Origin: Betaproteobacteria bacterium
GTDB lineage: Bacteria; Pseudomonadota; Gammaproteobacteria; Burkholderiales; Casimicrobiaceae
Length of the DNA: 64,000 bases
NCBI GenBank assembly: GCA_013298695.1
Contig: JAAFIS010000005.1
Span: 124,001 to 188,000, forward strand
Reading direction: 5' to 3'
In this document: piece after piece, positions 34,721-44,434 of the stretch
Position numbering within the stretch: the first letter of the stretch is position 1
How the letters are laid out: each line of letters starts with the position of its first letter
Notes under the pieces: generated by a model
Seen by the model: the letters and a program-made list of their open reading frames with translations, nothing else
Database searches by the model: none
Told to the model about the DNA's origin: nothing
Position numbers and translations under genes: made by a program

Positions 34721-37700
34721 CTACGGTGTCACCGTCAGCGTGATCGGAATGGCTTTGCGCTGCGCTGTTGGATCGTTCGACTGGACGCAGGTGTTAGCAC
34801 GATAGGTACCTGCGGCGAGCGAGCCCGCGGTCAGGAAGAGCGAGACGTTTCGCTGCGAGCCCGCCGCGAGTGAAGCGATCGATGGGAACGCTGAAGATAT
34901 CCACGCCGCACCGCAGCCGACGAGTCCTTCAACGGTCATGGTGAGGCCTGCAAACGATGTGTTTGCGGCCCAGGCACCCGTGCCGGCAGTCGCGATCGTG
35001 ATGCTCGCAAAATTGGGGTTGCCGTTGGTTTGGTTTGACCCGAATTGCGCATACCGGTTTGCAAAGGTTCCGCGTGTGTTGACGACCAACCAGTAGCGGC
35101 CTGGCGTCAGGTTCACCGTCTGACCTGCGGCGATCAGATCCAGCGTTATTGTTTGATTGGTCGTTGGCCCCGTGGAAACGCCAGTTGCGGTTGGCGTTGC
35201 GGTGTACGTCCAAACCGCAGCTCCCGGAGCGGTTTGCGGGTTGCCCGCAGGAAATCCGCTCGCGTCCGGATAAATGCTCCAAACGAAATTCGTTGCAGCT
35301 GCAGTTAGTGCTGCGCCGCTCACCACAAAACCGTTCACTTGCAGTCTAGAAATTTGTGTGGGTTCAGCGACAACGAAGTCATCAGCGGCGAATTGAGCTT
35401 GACTACCAGCGATCGCCGGGTCGGTGTAGATGATGTTGCGGAAACCGCTGCCAACACCCGAGTTGTCGGCGTTGACTACGGTCACCGTACCGGCCCCAGA
35501 ATTCACCGCAGCGTAGTCGAGCGCTGAGCCACCAACGTTGCCAACGTTGTAGCCAACCGGCGCGATTGTTGTTGCCGCCAAACTAAGGGCAAGTGACGCA
35601 GGTGCAGCGAGCTTGGGCGGTTGCACCGAGACCAATACCGGCATATGCATTGCTGCCGCGTTGTTAAACACGCCGGGGCTCGTTTCTTCTTTGATTTCAA
35701 TTTCGCCAAAGTAGGCGCGTCCGTCGCGGATGAGGGCGTTGGCATCGATGGTGACCGTAAGCGTTTGCGTTGCGCCTGCGGCTACGGTCGCTGAAGTGGG
35801 TGACACCGTTCCTGTAAGCCCTGTGAGTGCGAAATGCCATGTTGCAGCGCTTGAACGGGTGCTGCGGAAAGTGCGCGTAAAGGTACAGGTGGGGAAGCAG
35901 CTGCGCTTTGCAATTGACGGCAGATTGAGGGCAGAGACCGCGCCACCAAGTGCGGGATCTGCGTCACGAAATCTCTGTTCGATTTCATTCATAACCAAAC
36001 CAGCGTCAATCGCGAAATCAGCGCGAACGCGTCCGCTACCGCGACCAAAGGGATTGGCAAGAGTCACTTCGTCTTCGAGCAACACTTGAGTTTTCGCGGT
36101 TAACGCAATTGCGGAGGCGACCTCTGACGGTGTGAGCGTCGGTCTTGCTTGTCGGATCAAGAGCGCTGCTCCCGCTTGATGGGGAGAGGCCATCGAGGTG
36201 CCGTTGTAGAACTCAACAACATTCGGGGAACCGGTGACCGATCCAGTGCCTGAAACCGCAGCGAGAATGCCGACACCCGGCGCGGTAATGTTTGGCTTCA
36301 CCAGATCGTAGTTGCCGGCCGGACCGCGCGAACTGAATGCGCCCAGCGCGTCGACGACGTTCGCCAGCGGCGAGGGCGGAAACGGGATCGCTGCAGTGGC
36401 GGTCGCTGGATTGGCTTGCCCGAAGTTACGCACCGCATCGCCGTCCGCTTGCGTGATCCCGAAAACAGGAATCGTGGTCCCCGGAACGCTTGGTGCAATT
36501 GCGCCTGCCTGATTGTTTGCGAGCACCATCGCAACCGCGCCTGCTGCGGCCGCATTGTTTGCCTTTATTGCAAACGAGCACGTTCCACGCCGAACGAGCG
36601 CGATCGAACCGGTGAAAGTGTTTGCCGGAAACGCTGCACAACCATCGCTTGTCGTACTAATCCCTGGACTCACCCGCAGCGGCGTGGAACCTGGGATAGA
36701 GGCAGCGAGAGGCGTACCGCCGGTTCCTTCGGTTGCGACGATGTTTGCGATCGCGGCAGGGACTGGGGCTGGGCCCGTAATTTGAAAGCGCGAGACGAAT
36801 CCGTTGCGGCCAGTTTGAGATGCAGCGGTCGAGCTGACCCATGGTTCGTTATGGCCCAGAGTGTTTGCGGCGGGGCCAGAATTACCTGCTGAAGAGGCGA
36901 CGAAAATCCCAGATGCGTGGGCGCTCAAAAACGCGAGCGATACTGTGTCGGTCCAAGGATCTGCTCCTCCGCCAATCGAGAAATTGATCGCATCGACTAT
37001 GCCATCAGCAACGGTCTGGTTGACCGCTGCCAGAGAGGAGACGTTTGGACACAAGCCGCGTCCAGAAGAAATTTCCGTGTAGCAAACGTCGTAAGCGATG
37101 ATGTTCGCGCGCGGAGCGACACCGGAAATCCGCAACACATTTCCGCTCACCGTAACGTCTCTCGGGTTGCCTGCGGCGGTAGAGGCTGTGTGGCTGCCGT
37201 GTCCATTGGTATCGCCAAAGCCAGGCTCTTCGCGCTGGCCTGCCGTGGTACACGCGTTACCTGGGGCGGCGCACACAAAATCGTATCCACCAATCAATTT
37301 GCTGTTGCAGCGACCTTGATCGACTTGGCCAGTTGCGCAAGTGCCGAGGTAGTTGCCGCTGCCTAGGGGATTGATGTGTGCATAGGCGTCGGTCGGTGAC
37401 ACCCCTGCAAACGATGGGCTCTCAAAGTTGATGCCGGAATCGATGATGCCGACGACCATGCCTTCGCCTCGATAGGATCCCGTCGCGTTTGCGTAAGTGC
37501 CGCCCCAGACGGCGGGCGCACCAATCACTCCGGGACCAAGATCGGTGTCTTGCTCGTATTCTTTGTACGCTTCAACGAGTAGCACATTTGCGCTCTTCGC
37601 GATGCGAGCCGCCTCATCAGAGTTCGCCTCAACGACAACGGCGTTGATCGCGTGCTGAAAACTGGCGCGGAGAACCAAAGTGCGACCCAGTGCGGAAGAA

Positions 37701-38098
37701 AGCGTATCGAGCTGTGTCTTTTGATCGCGCTGTAACTGATCCACGTAGGCGCGCGACGCCGCGCCATTCGGGTCGATTCGCGACACACCACGCGAGTTAA
37801 TTTTTCTTTCAGGTGCCGCGAGGTTTGGTTTCTCGCCTCGATAAGTCGCAAGCGGTGCACCTTTGAAAACGACGATGTGCACGTTAGCGTTGGTGGCTCC
37901 AATCGCTTCTGCCGATTTCGCTGCCAGAGCCGAAGCGCGCAATTCGTCGCGCTGCGAGGAGACCAACGCGGGCGAGGCAAGAGAATCAGTTACTGCCGGG
38001 ACGGTCAGCACTGCGACCTGCGTCGAATTCACAAGATGAGCGCAGGTCAGCGCGAACACGCCCCCACACATACGTGACCAAATGATCGAATGCCGCAT
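34721..38098 (-). CDS. Large secreted S8 (subtilisin-like) serine protease with PA domain
   Basis: 1125 residues. Signal sequence (about 1-28), I9-like propeptide region (70-185), S8 catalytic domain with Asp220 (GIIDSGINFE), His300 (NGHGSHTAS), oxyanion Asn406 (SAGNSG) and Ser635 (NGTSMASPH). A PA (protease-associated) domain is inserted at about 440-575. The C-terminal 450 residues are Thr/Ala/Ser-rich beta domains (Fn3-like at 750-830, then a DFVV...SIYPD carbohydrate- or lectin-like module). The architecture resembles plant-type and Shewanella/Xanthomonas subtilases and indicates an extracellular protease. It is transcribed divergently from the LRR protein gene. Confidence 0.9.
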   Translation of the reverse strand: MRHSIIWSRMCGGVFALTCAHLVNSTQVAVLTVPAVTDSLASPALVSSQRDELRASALAAKSAEAIGATNANVHIVVFKGAPLATYRGEKPNLAAPERKINSRGVSRIDPNGAASRAYVDQLQRDQKTQLDTLSSALGRTLVLRASFQHAINAVVVEANSDEAARIAKSANVLLVEAYKEYEQDTDLGPGVIGAPAVWGGTYANATGSYRGEGMVVGIIDSGINFESPSFAGVSPTDAYAHINPLGSGNYLGTCATGQVDQGRCNSKLIGGYDFVCAAPGNACTTAGQREEPGFGDTNGHGSHTASTAAGNPRDVTVSGNVLRISGVAPRANIIAYDVCYTEISSGRGLCPNVSSLAAVNQTVADGIVDAINFSIGGGADPWTDTVSLAFLSAHASGIFVASSAGNSGPAANTLGHNEPWVSSTAASQTGRNGFVSRFQITGPAPVPAAIANIVATEGTGGTPLAASIPGSTPLRVSPGISTTSDGCAAFPANTFTGSIALVRRGTCSFAIKANNAAAAGAVAMVLANNQAGAIAPSVPGTTIPVFGITQADGDAVRNFGQANPATATAAIPFPPSPLANVVDALGAFSSRGPAGNYDLVKPNITAPGVGILAAVSGTGSVTGSPNVVEFYNGTSMASPHQAGAALLIRQARPTLTPSEVASAIALTAKTQVLLEDEVTLANPFGRGSGRVRADFAIDAGLVMNEIEQRFRDADPALGGAVSALNLPSIAKRSCFPTCTFTRTFRSTRSSAATWHFALTGLTGTVSPTSATVAAGATQTLTVTIDANALIRDGRAYFGEIEIKEETSPGVFNNAAAMHMPVLVSVQPPKLAAPASLALSLAATTIAPVGYNVGNVGGSALDYAAVNSGAGTVTVVNADNSGVGSGFRNIIYTDPAIAGSQAQFAADDFVVAEPTQISRLQVNGFVVSGAALTAAATNFVWSIYPDASGFPAGNPQTAPGAAVWTYTATPTATGVSTGPTTNQTITLDLIAAGQTVNLTPGRYWLVVNTRGTFANRYAQFGSNQTNGNPNFASITIATAGTGAWAANTSFAGLTMTVEGLVGCGAAWISSAFPSIASLAAGSQRNVSLFLTAGSLAAGTYRANTCVQSNDPTAQRKAIPITLTVTP

Positions 38099-38571
38099 CG
38101 AAACCCCCGTTGCTACGCGCGCCCATCGTGCGCGCTCGTTTTGTCATTGTGGTGAACTGAACATCGTTACGTTCATGGCCTTAAGCATAAACGCACACCC
38201 ACACCAAGCGGGGAATTATCCGCAGCGATTCAAACATTCGCAAGAGCTACATCGCTACATGCAACCAAGTGGATCACGCCCGTATTTTATTGGGCTCTGA
38301 CCAATATTTAGAAATAAGTCGCGGTTTGTACTTTTGCCATTTTTTGTAATATTTCAATTCAATGTGTCTGTAGTCGTTACTGAGTTTGCGAATAAATCTT
38401 GACATCGATCGCGCGGAATTGCGCATAATCTCAACACAGCGAAAAGAAATTTACGGGGGCTCTTCGGTGTCGCATTCTCTAAACACGCAAGCGGTCGCGC
38501 AGCGCGTCACAACATCTAGCGCATCACATTTTGGACGCGAAGCTGAAAGCTTCGCTGGATTGCGCGTCGCG
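38099..38571. promoter_or_regulatory. Divergent intergenic region between subtilase and LRR genes, with a possible repeat copy D
   Basis: AT-rich, about 470 nt, and must contain promoters of both genes. Around 38276-38347 CGCCCGTATTTTATTGGGCT and the following AT-rich stretch resemble the ends of the intergenic element family, but the match is weak. No clear -35/-10 pair chosen. A GTG frame entering at 38467 could extend the LRR protein N-terminally. Confidence 0.35.
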
Positions 38572-40746
38572 ATGGCGCGGCAGGCTTCCAGGCTGTTGCA
38601 CGCTTTTCGAGCCGGCCTGCTCGCGACGTTTGCAGTGGTTGCGGCGGCGTCGCAAGCGGCGATTCCGGCTTCGGAACGGGCTGCTCTCGTTGATTTCTAC
38701 AACAACACGGCCGGAGCCAGCTGGACGAACACCACTGCTGCAAATGCCGTTTGGACGACTAGCGCGAGTGCGGGCAATGAGTGCTCGTGGTTTGGCGTCG
38801 TATGCGCCGTAACGCTCACGGGTCACACGGTTACCGAAATCAACCTGCCGTCGAACAATTTAGTGGGTGCATTACCGGCATCCATTGTCAATCTGCCCTC
38901 CCTGCAGTACTTACGTTTGCAAAGCAACGCACTCAGCGGCCCCATTCCCCCGCTTGCTCCATTGACATCGCTCGAATACGTGGACGTTCGGAGCAATCAG
39001 CTTACTGGCCCTTTGCCAGCGCTTGCCTCGTTGACCGCGCTCAAGGTTTTCAATTTCGAAAGCAACCAGATCAGCGGCGCAATCCCAGCGCTCGGATCGC
39101 TCGCGGCGCTTGAGTTTTTCCTCGCCAGCAACAATCAGCTCACGAGCGTAATTCCATCGCTTTCGGGATTGACACGACTGCGCTTTTTTCACGTCGATAA
39201 CAACCAGCTGTTCGGTCTCTTGCCTTCACTCGCCGGGCTATCAGCGCTCGAGAGCTTCTATGCGCAAAACAACGCGCTCACGGGAAGTGTGCCCGCTCTA
39301 GCCGGTCTTACTGCGCTCACAAATTTTCGGGCAGAGAATAATCAACTCACAGGCGCGTTGCCGTCACTGGCTGGACTCAACTCGCTGCGAGTTTTCTATG
39401 TTCGTAACAACCAGCTTAGCGGCGCAGTTGTCGCAGTTCCTTCGCCGACAAACGCACTCACGGCCGCTCTCTCGGCGCTCTGTCCGAATCAGTTAACGGT
39501 GAGCGTTGATGCCGCTTGGGATGCCGCGACCGGTAGCACGCCGTGGAGCACAGGCTGTACTGCGCCGCGCAACGCACAAACACTTGCTTTTGGCGCTGCT
39601 CCTAGCCTGATTCCGAGTGGAACAGGAACCGTGACCGCTACCGCGTCGCCTACGCCAAATTCTGCGGCTCCCGTCGCTTATTCGTCGCTCTCACCGTTAA
39701 TTTGCACCGTGAATTCGTCGAGTGGTTTGGTCACTGTGAGCGCTTCCGCAGTCGCCGGCAATGCCTGCATCATCGCAGCGAATAAAGCGGGTGACGCTGC
39801 GTTCAACAGCGCGCCACAGGTGCAGCAAAGCATTACGATTGTCGCGCCGGTGAATGGCGTCTGCGGGGGTGCACAAGGCGTGTTGACGCTCGTTGCTCCT
39901 GCAGCTGGAAGTTTGTGTGCTGCCGGTACAGCGTCCGCAGTTACCGCAGGCGCGAGCGCTTTCACTTGGATGTGCAACGGACTCAATTCGGGAACCAATG
40001 CAAGCTGCTCGGCACCGCGCGCATACACCGTCACGCCGTCGCTCGCTTCCGCAGACGGGTCGATCAGCCCAAGCACGCCGCAAGTGGTTGCAGCTGGCGC
40101 AACGCAGGCTTTCACAATTACGCCAAACGCCGGGTTTGCGATCTCCGGCGTTAGTGGTACATGCGGCGGTGCACTTGTCGGCAATGTGTTTACAACCAAC
40201 GCCGTAAGCGCATCTGATTGCACGGTGATCGTCAGTTTTGTTGCCTCTGTGAATGGCTCATGCGGCGCGGCACAGGGTGTGTTGACTGCGGTGGCACCTG
40301 CGCCCGCGACTCTTTGCGCGAGCGGTACAGCATCGGCCGTCGTGTCGGGTGCGAGTGCATTTACATGGACGTGCAACGGACAAAACTCGGGAACCAACGC
40401 GAGTTGTTCTGCGCCGCGCGCGTATCTTGTTTCGCCTACTGTGAGCAGCGCAAATGGCAACATTACGCCGAATACACCGCAGGCAGTGGCGGTCGGTGCG
40501 ACGCAATCGTTCACCATCACACCGTTGGTGGGTTATCGCCTTGTTCAAGTGCTCGGAACCTGTGGCGGAACGTTGGTGGGCAATGTGTTTACGACGAACC
40601 CCATCACCGCAGCTGACTGTACCGTTAACGCCGTCTTCGCGCAGGACGTTATCGCGCCAGTGCCTTCGCTGCCTCGCGGTCTCCTGGCAGTGCTTGGAGC
40701 GATGGTGCTGCTCTCGGCGGGGTTAGCGCTGCGCAGAGCTAGGTAA
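38572..40746 (+). CDS. Secreted leucine-rich-repeat protein with CTERM-like sorting tail
   Basis: About 724 residues from ATG 38572, chosen because a signal peptide follows at once (MARQASRLLHAFRAGLLATF...ASQA|A); the frame is open further upstream. An LRR cap (ALVDFYNNTAGASW...NECSWFGVVC) precedes about nine 23-residue plant-type LRRs (LxxLxxLxLxxNxLxGxIP form, about residues 85-290). Then come low-complexity beta modules, including two copies of a GVCGGAQG/GSCGAAQG...FTWxCNGxNSGTNASCSAPRAY unit. The C-terminus (VPSLPRGLLAVLGAMVLLSAGLALRRAR) looks like an IPTL-CTERM sorting signal: short motif, membrane helix, basic end. Predicted surface or exopolysaccharide-associated adhesin; function not known. 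Confidence 0.85.
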   Translation: MARQASRLLHAFRAGLLATFAVVAAASQAAIPASERAALVDFYNNTAGASWTNTTAANAVWTTSASAGNECSWFGVVCAVTLTGHTVTEINLPSNNLVGALPASIVNLPSLQYLRLQSNALSGPIPPLAPLTSLEYVDVRSNQLTGPLPALASLTALKVFNFESNQISGAIPALGSLAALEFFLASNNQLTSVIPSLSGLTRLRFFHVDNNQLFGLLPSLAGLSALESFYAQNNALTGSVPALAGLTALTNFRAENNQLTGALPSLAGLNSLRVFYVRNNQLSGAVVAVPSPTNALTAALSALCPNQLTVSVDAAWDAATGSTPWSTGCTAPRNAQTLAFGAAPSLIPSGTGTVTATASPTPNSAAPVAYSSLSPLICTVNSSSGLVTVSASAVAGNACIIAANKAGDAAFNSAPQVQQSITIVAPVNGVCGGAQGVLTLVAPAAGSLCAAGTASAVTAGASAFTWMCNGLNSGTNASCSAPRAYTVTPSLASADGSISPSTPQVVAAGATQAFTITPNAGFAISGVSGTCGGALVGNVFTTNAVSASDCTVIVSFVASVNGSCGAAQGVLTAVAPAPATLCASGTASAVVSGASAFTWTCNGQNSGTNASCSAPRAYLVSPTVSSANGNITPNTPQAVAVGATQSFTITPLVGYRLVQVLGTCGGTLVGNVFTTNPITAADCTVNAVFAQDVIAPVPSLPRGLLAVLGAMVLLSAGLALRRAR

Positions 40747-40853
40747 TTTAGTTATTGCCGGGGGCAACTCGGACGACCCTTAAATGTTGCCGCGTTGTCA
40801 GCGCGGCGTGTCAACGGGCAGCCTCGCTAACGCTGGACGATGAATGGCAGCGA

Positions 40854-40875
40854 GAGCGAGTGAGTTCACTCGCTC
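40854..40875. terminator. Bidirectional hairpin between the LRR gene and asd
   Basis: GAGCGAGTGA and TCACTCGCTC form a perfect 10-bp stem with a 2-nt centre, between convergent stop codons. No long U-run, but position fits a shared terminator. Confidence 0.55.
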
Positions 40876-40896
40876 TTGCGCCTGTCACAGTTACCG

Positions 40897-42054
40897 TTAC
40901 GCGATATCGCCCTGAATAATTCGCAGCATGCGACGAAGCGGCTCAGCCGCGCCCCAGAGCAGTTGATCACCGACCGTAAATGCGCCTAGGTACTCAGGTC
41001 CCATCGCTAGTTTGCGTACGCGGCCCACTGGAATATTCATGGTGCCGGAGACAACAGCGGGTGTAAGCTGTTTTTCGGTATCAACTCGATTGTTCGGTAC
41101 GAATTTCGCCCACGGATTGTCGTTCGCAATCATTTGTTCGATGTCCGCGAGCGGCACGTTTTTCTTCAACTTAAACGTGAGCGATTGCGAATGGCAACGC
41201 ATCGCGCCGACGCGAATGCAGGTCGAGTCAATTGGGATCGGGGCGTCGCTTGATCCGAGCACTTTATTGGCGATGCCCATAATTTTGTTGGTCTCGGCGC
41301 CGCCCTTCCACTCCTCAAGACTGGTGCCGTCTTCACGATCTGCATCAATCCACGGAATTAAATTGCCGCCGAGCGGAATGCCACGAAAGTTCGCGGTTTC
41401 TTCGGGTGTGAAAGCATTTTGTTTGGCGGTGACTCTGCGATCAATCTCGAGAATTGCGCTTGCGGGATCGTTGAGTAAATCTTTAACTTCCGCATACAGC
41501 GCACCGTATTGCGTGAGCAATTCGCGCATGTTTGGGGCTCCGCCGCCTGAGGCTGCCTGATACGTCGATGTCTGCATCCACTCGACCAAGCCTGCTTTGT
41601 AGAGCGCGCCAACACCCATGAGCATGCAGCTCACCGTGCAGTTGCCACCGATCCAATCGGTGATTCCCTTCGAGAGCGCAGTTTTAATGACCGGCATGTT
41701 GATCGGATCGAGAATGATGATCGCGTTATCGTTCATCCGTAAAATTTTGGAGGCGTCGATCCAGTGACCTTTCCAGCCCGCGGCGCGGAGCGGCGCGTAA
41801 ATCGATTTGGTGTAATCGCCGCCTTGACAGGTAATGATCGCGTCCATCCCCTTGAGCTTGTTGACGTCGTTGCCGTCTTGCAAAAGCGGGTCGAACGATT
41901 TGCAGCCTTGAATCATCGGCGCAGGTTTTCCAGCGGTGGACGTGCTGAAAAAAGTGGTGTCAATGTTGTCGAAATCGCGCTCCGTGCTCATGCGCTGCAT
42001 GAGGACAGAACCAACCATTCCTCGCCAACCGACGAGGCCAACGCGTAGGGCCAT
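40897..42054 (-). CDS. asd: Aspartate-semialdehyde dehydrogenase
   Basis: 385 residues, of the longer proteobacterial type. NADP-binding [13 protein letters not shown], catalytic Cys139 in [20 protein letters not shown], and the active-site His in GAMRCHSQ. It makes aspartate semialdehyde for lysine, threonine, methionine and diaminopimelate (cell wall) synthesis, so it is expected to be essential. Its usual neighbours (leuB, truA) are not here. A dead fragment of its 3' end lies about 6.4 kb away at 34481, indicating rearrangement at this locus. Confidence 0.96.
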   Translation of the reverse strand: MALRVGLVGWRGMVGSVLMQRMSTERDFDNIDTTFFSTSTAGKPAPMIQGCKSFDPLLQDGNDVNKLKGMDAIITCQGGDYTKSIYAPLRAAGWKGHWIDASKILRMNDNAIIILDPINMPVIKTALSKGITDWIGGNCTVSCMLMGVGALYKAGLVEWMQTSTYQAASGGGAPNMRELLTQYGALYAEVKDLLNDPASAILEIDRRVTAKQNAFTPEETANFRGIPLGGNLIPWIDADREDGTSLEEWKGGAETNKIMGIANKVLGSSDAPIPIDSTCIRVGAMRCHSQSLTFKLKKNVPLADIEQMIANDNPWAKFVPNNRVDTEKQLTPAVVSGTMNIPVGRVRKLAMGPEYLGAFTVGDQLLWGAAEPLRRMLRIIQGDIA

Positions 42055-42204
42055 GATGATGCTCTCGAAAAGAAGTTCCGGCTTGCCAATCGCGCCACTG
42101 CGAGCCGAATGAATTTATTTTTGTTGCGACGCAGCGAAAGAATATCGCATCGCACTTCAAACTTCCATCATGCTCGTCAGCACTTTAGCTAAATCGCCAA
42201 TAGA

Positions 42205-42267
42205 TGATGGGCAAAAGCCAGTTTAAGTAAATTGTCAAGAATTACACGAATTTGACGCTATCCCTGC
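42205..42267 (+). repeat. AT-rich intergenic element, copy H (degraded)
   Basis: GATGGGCAAAAGCCAGTTTA at the left and GACGCTATCCCTGC at the right, with an AT-rich centre. Most like copy F at 61792-61860. It lies about 220 nt upstream of petA in the same orientation. The TTGACG within it (42252) could also be a -35 box for petABC. Confidence 0.4.
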
Positions 42268-42489
42268 TTTTTACTGAATAAAATCAGTACAGCTATGTTG
42301 CGATCTACTGCGTCTTCTCCATACAATCGAAGGCTTCGCGCAGTAAACCACCAAGGTAATTCGTCTAGAATCTGGTGGGTTTATCCGGCGCTATCAGCAC
42401 GTATTTTCATCAATCCGCGCTAGTCGAACTGAACCTATTACACGCGGTAAATCAAGTAGTTAGCCTTAGCTAGGAATCACGGGAAGCCA

Positions 42490-43080
42490 ATGAGCGAACC
42501 AATTAATAAATCACGTCGGCGCGCAGCCATTGCGACTGCCGCTGTACCCGGCGTCGTACTCGGCGGTGCCATCGTCGCGCCGCTCGTCACTTCAATGACA
42601 CCCTCTGAGCGCGCCAAGGCGGCGGGCGCACCGGTTGAAGTTGACATCTCGAACATCAAGCCCGGTGAAAAACTCAACGTCGAATGGCGTGGCAAAGTGG
42701 TTTGGGTGATGAAGCGCACGCCAGAGCAAATTGCGTCGCTCGGAACCATCCCAGCGTCGCAGCTCATTGACGCCGATTCCAAAGGCTCCGAGCAGCCGGG
42801 CTACGTCGATAAAAAAACACGCTCGATCACCCCGGATTTGGTGGTGATGGAAGGCGTTTGCACCCATCTCGGTTGCTCGCCTGTTGCGAAGCTAACCCCT
42901 GGCGAATTGGGCAACGACTGGCAGGGCGGCTTCTATTGCCCATGTCACGGTTCGAAATTCGATGTCGCGGGACGAGTGTTTACAGGTTCCCCAGCCCCGA
43001 AAAACTTAGCGGTGCCGCCACACAAAATTGACGGCACGCGTTTGGTGATCGGTCTAAGTCAAGATGGAAAAGAAGCTTAA
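42490..43080 (+). CDS. petA: Cytochrome bc1 complex Rieske iron-sulfur subunit
   Basis: 196 residues. N-terminal basic region with a Tat-like RRR followed by a membrane helix ([22 protein letters not shown]). The [2Fe-2S] site is Cys124/His126 (CTHLGC) and Cys150/His153 (CPCHGS), with Cys129 and Cys152 for the disulfide. It transfers electrons from ubiquinol to cytochrome c1. First gene of petABC; about 430 nt upstream are free of genes and should hold the operon promoter. Rieske proteins are commonly Tat substrates, which fits the tatABC genes nearby. Confidence 0.97.
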   Translation: MSEPINKSRRRAAIATAAVPGVVLGGAIVAPLVTSMTPSERAKAAGAPVEVDISNIKPGEKLNVEWRGKVVWVMKRTPEQIASLGTIPASQLIDADSKGSEQPGYVDKKTRSITPDLVVMEGVCTHLGCSPVAKLTPGELGNDWQGGFYCPCHGSKFDVAGRVFTGSPAPKNLAVPPHKIDGTRLVIGLSQDGKEA

Positions 43081-43092
43081 GGAGTAGTTGCG

Positions 43093-44430
43093 ATGGCTTC
43101 CAAACAACCTTCAATGTTCACCAACCCAGTGATGCGCTGGGTTGACGAGCGTTTCCCGGTTACCGGGCTCATGAAAGAGCACCTTACTGAGTATTACGCG
43201 CCAAAAAACTTCAATTTTTGGTATTACTTCGGTTCGCTCGCGCTGCTCGTGCTCGTGCTGCAAATCGTCACCGGCATCTTCCTTACGATGAACTACAAGC
43301 CGGACGCGAATTACGCATTCGGCTCGGTTGAATACATCATGCGCGACGTCGACTACGGTTGGCTCATTCGCTACATGCATTCCACTGGCGCGTCGATGTT
43401 CTTCGTCGTCGTGTACTTACATATGTGCCGCGGATTGATTTACGGCAGCTATCGTAAGCCGCGCGAACTTGTCTGGATTTTCGGTTGCTTGATTTATCTC
43501 TGCCTGATGGCCGAAGCGTTTTTTGGTTACCTGCTTCCTTGGGGGCAGATGAGCTTCTGGGGGGCTCAGGTGATCGTCAATTTATTTGCGGCTGTTCCAT
43601 TCATCGGACCGGATCTCGCAGTGTGGATTCGCGGCGACTATTCCGTAGGTGACGCGACGCTCAATCGCTTCTTCGCATTCCACGTAATCGCACTGCCGCT
43701 CGTATTGCTTGGCTTGGTTGCTGCGCACATCATCGCGCTGCATGAAGTGGGCTCGAATAATCCTGATGGTGTTGAAATTAAGCAAGGTCCGAAAGGCAAT
43801 CGTTGGTCGAAAGACGCGCCAGCAGACGGCATTCCCTTCCATCCTTATTTCACGGTGAAAGACATCGTCGGCGTGGTCGTCTTTTTGATGATCTTTTCCG
43901 CGATTGTTTTCTTCGCGCCAGAGATGGGCGGATACTTCCTTGAGCACAATAACTTCGTGCCCGCTGACCCGTTGAAAACGCCGGATCACATCGCGCCAGT
44001 TTGGTATTTCACTCCGTTTTATTCGATTCTTCGCGCAATCCCGCCGATCTTCGGTTCACAATTCCCGGGTGTAATTGGTATGGGATTGGCGACCTTGATC
44101 TTCTTCGCACTGCCGTGGCTTGATCGCGGTTCGGTACGTTCAATTCGCTACCGTGGCACCAAGTGGAAAACGTGGTTCACAATTTTCATCGTCTGCTTCT
44201 TGGTGCTCGGCTATCTCGGCGTTAAGCCCACAACCGTGTGGGGACAATTTGGTGATTGGGCATCGTTCCTCGACACCAAAGATCGCGCAACGTGGATCGC
44301 GCGCCTGTGCACGATTTTGTACTTCGCGTTCTTCTTTTTGATGCCGTGGTACACCGCGACTGATAAATCGAAACCGGTGCCTAGCCGCATTACGTTCGGC
44401 GACAAAGTCGCACCAGCAGCGGGGGAATAA
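43093..44430 (+). CDS. petB: Cytochrome bc1 complex cytochrome b subunit
   Basis: 445 residues with eight predicted membrane helices. Heme b ligands lie in helix B (YMHSTGASMFFVVVYLHMCRG) and helix D (FFAFHVIALPLVLLGLVAAH). The Qo-site motif appears as DPLKTPDHIAPVWYFTPFYSILR, with the PVW variant of PEWY usual in betaproteobacteria. Integral inner-membrane core of ubiquinol:cytochrome c reductase. Starts 12 nt after petA. Confidence 0.97.
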   Translation: MASKQPSMFTNPVMRWVDERFPVTGLMKEHLTEYYAPKNFNFWYYFGSLALLVLVLQIVTGIFLTMNYKPDANYAFGSVEYIMRDVDYGWLIRYMHSTGASMFFVVVYLHMCRGLIYGSYRKPRELVWIFGCLIYLCLMAEAFFGYLLPWGQMSFWGAQVIVNLFAAVPFIGPDLAVWIRGDYSVGDATLNRFFAFHVIALPLVLLGLVAAHIIALHEVGSNNPDGVEIKQGPKGNRWSKDAPADGIPFHPYFTVKDIVGVVVFLMIFSAIVFFAPEMGGYFLEHNNFVPADPLKTPDHIAPVWYFTPFYSILRAIPPIFGSQFPGVIGMGLATLIFFALPWLDRGSVRSIRYRGTKWKTWFTIFIVCFLVLGYLGVKPTTVWGQFGDWASFLDTKDRATWIARLCTILYFAFFFLMPWYTATDKSKPVPSRITFGDKVAPAAGE

Positions 44431-44434
44431 GGTC

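Noticed and set aside
39678..40520. A 280-codon minus-strand frame
   Set aside because: Antisense to the LRR/CTERM protein's Ala/Thr-rich modules; low complexity arises from the sense repeats.
42252..42280. TTGACG and TGAATA as the petABC promoter
   Set aside because: The -10 match is poor and the -35 lies in a degraded repeat copy, so I did not list it as a separate promoter.
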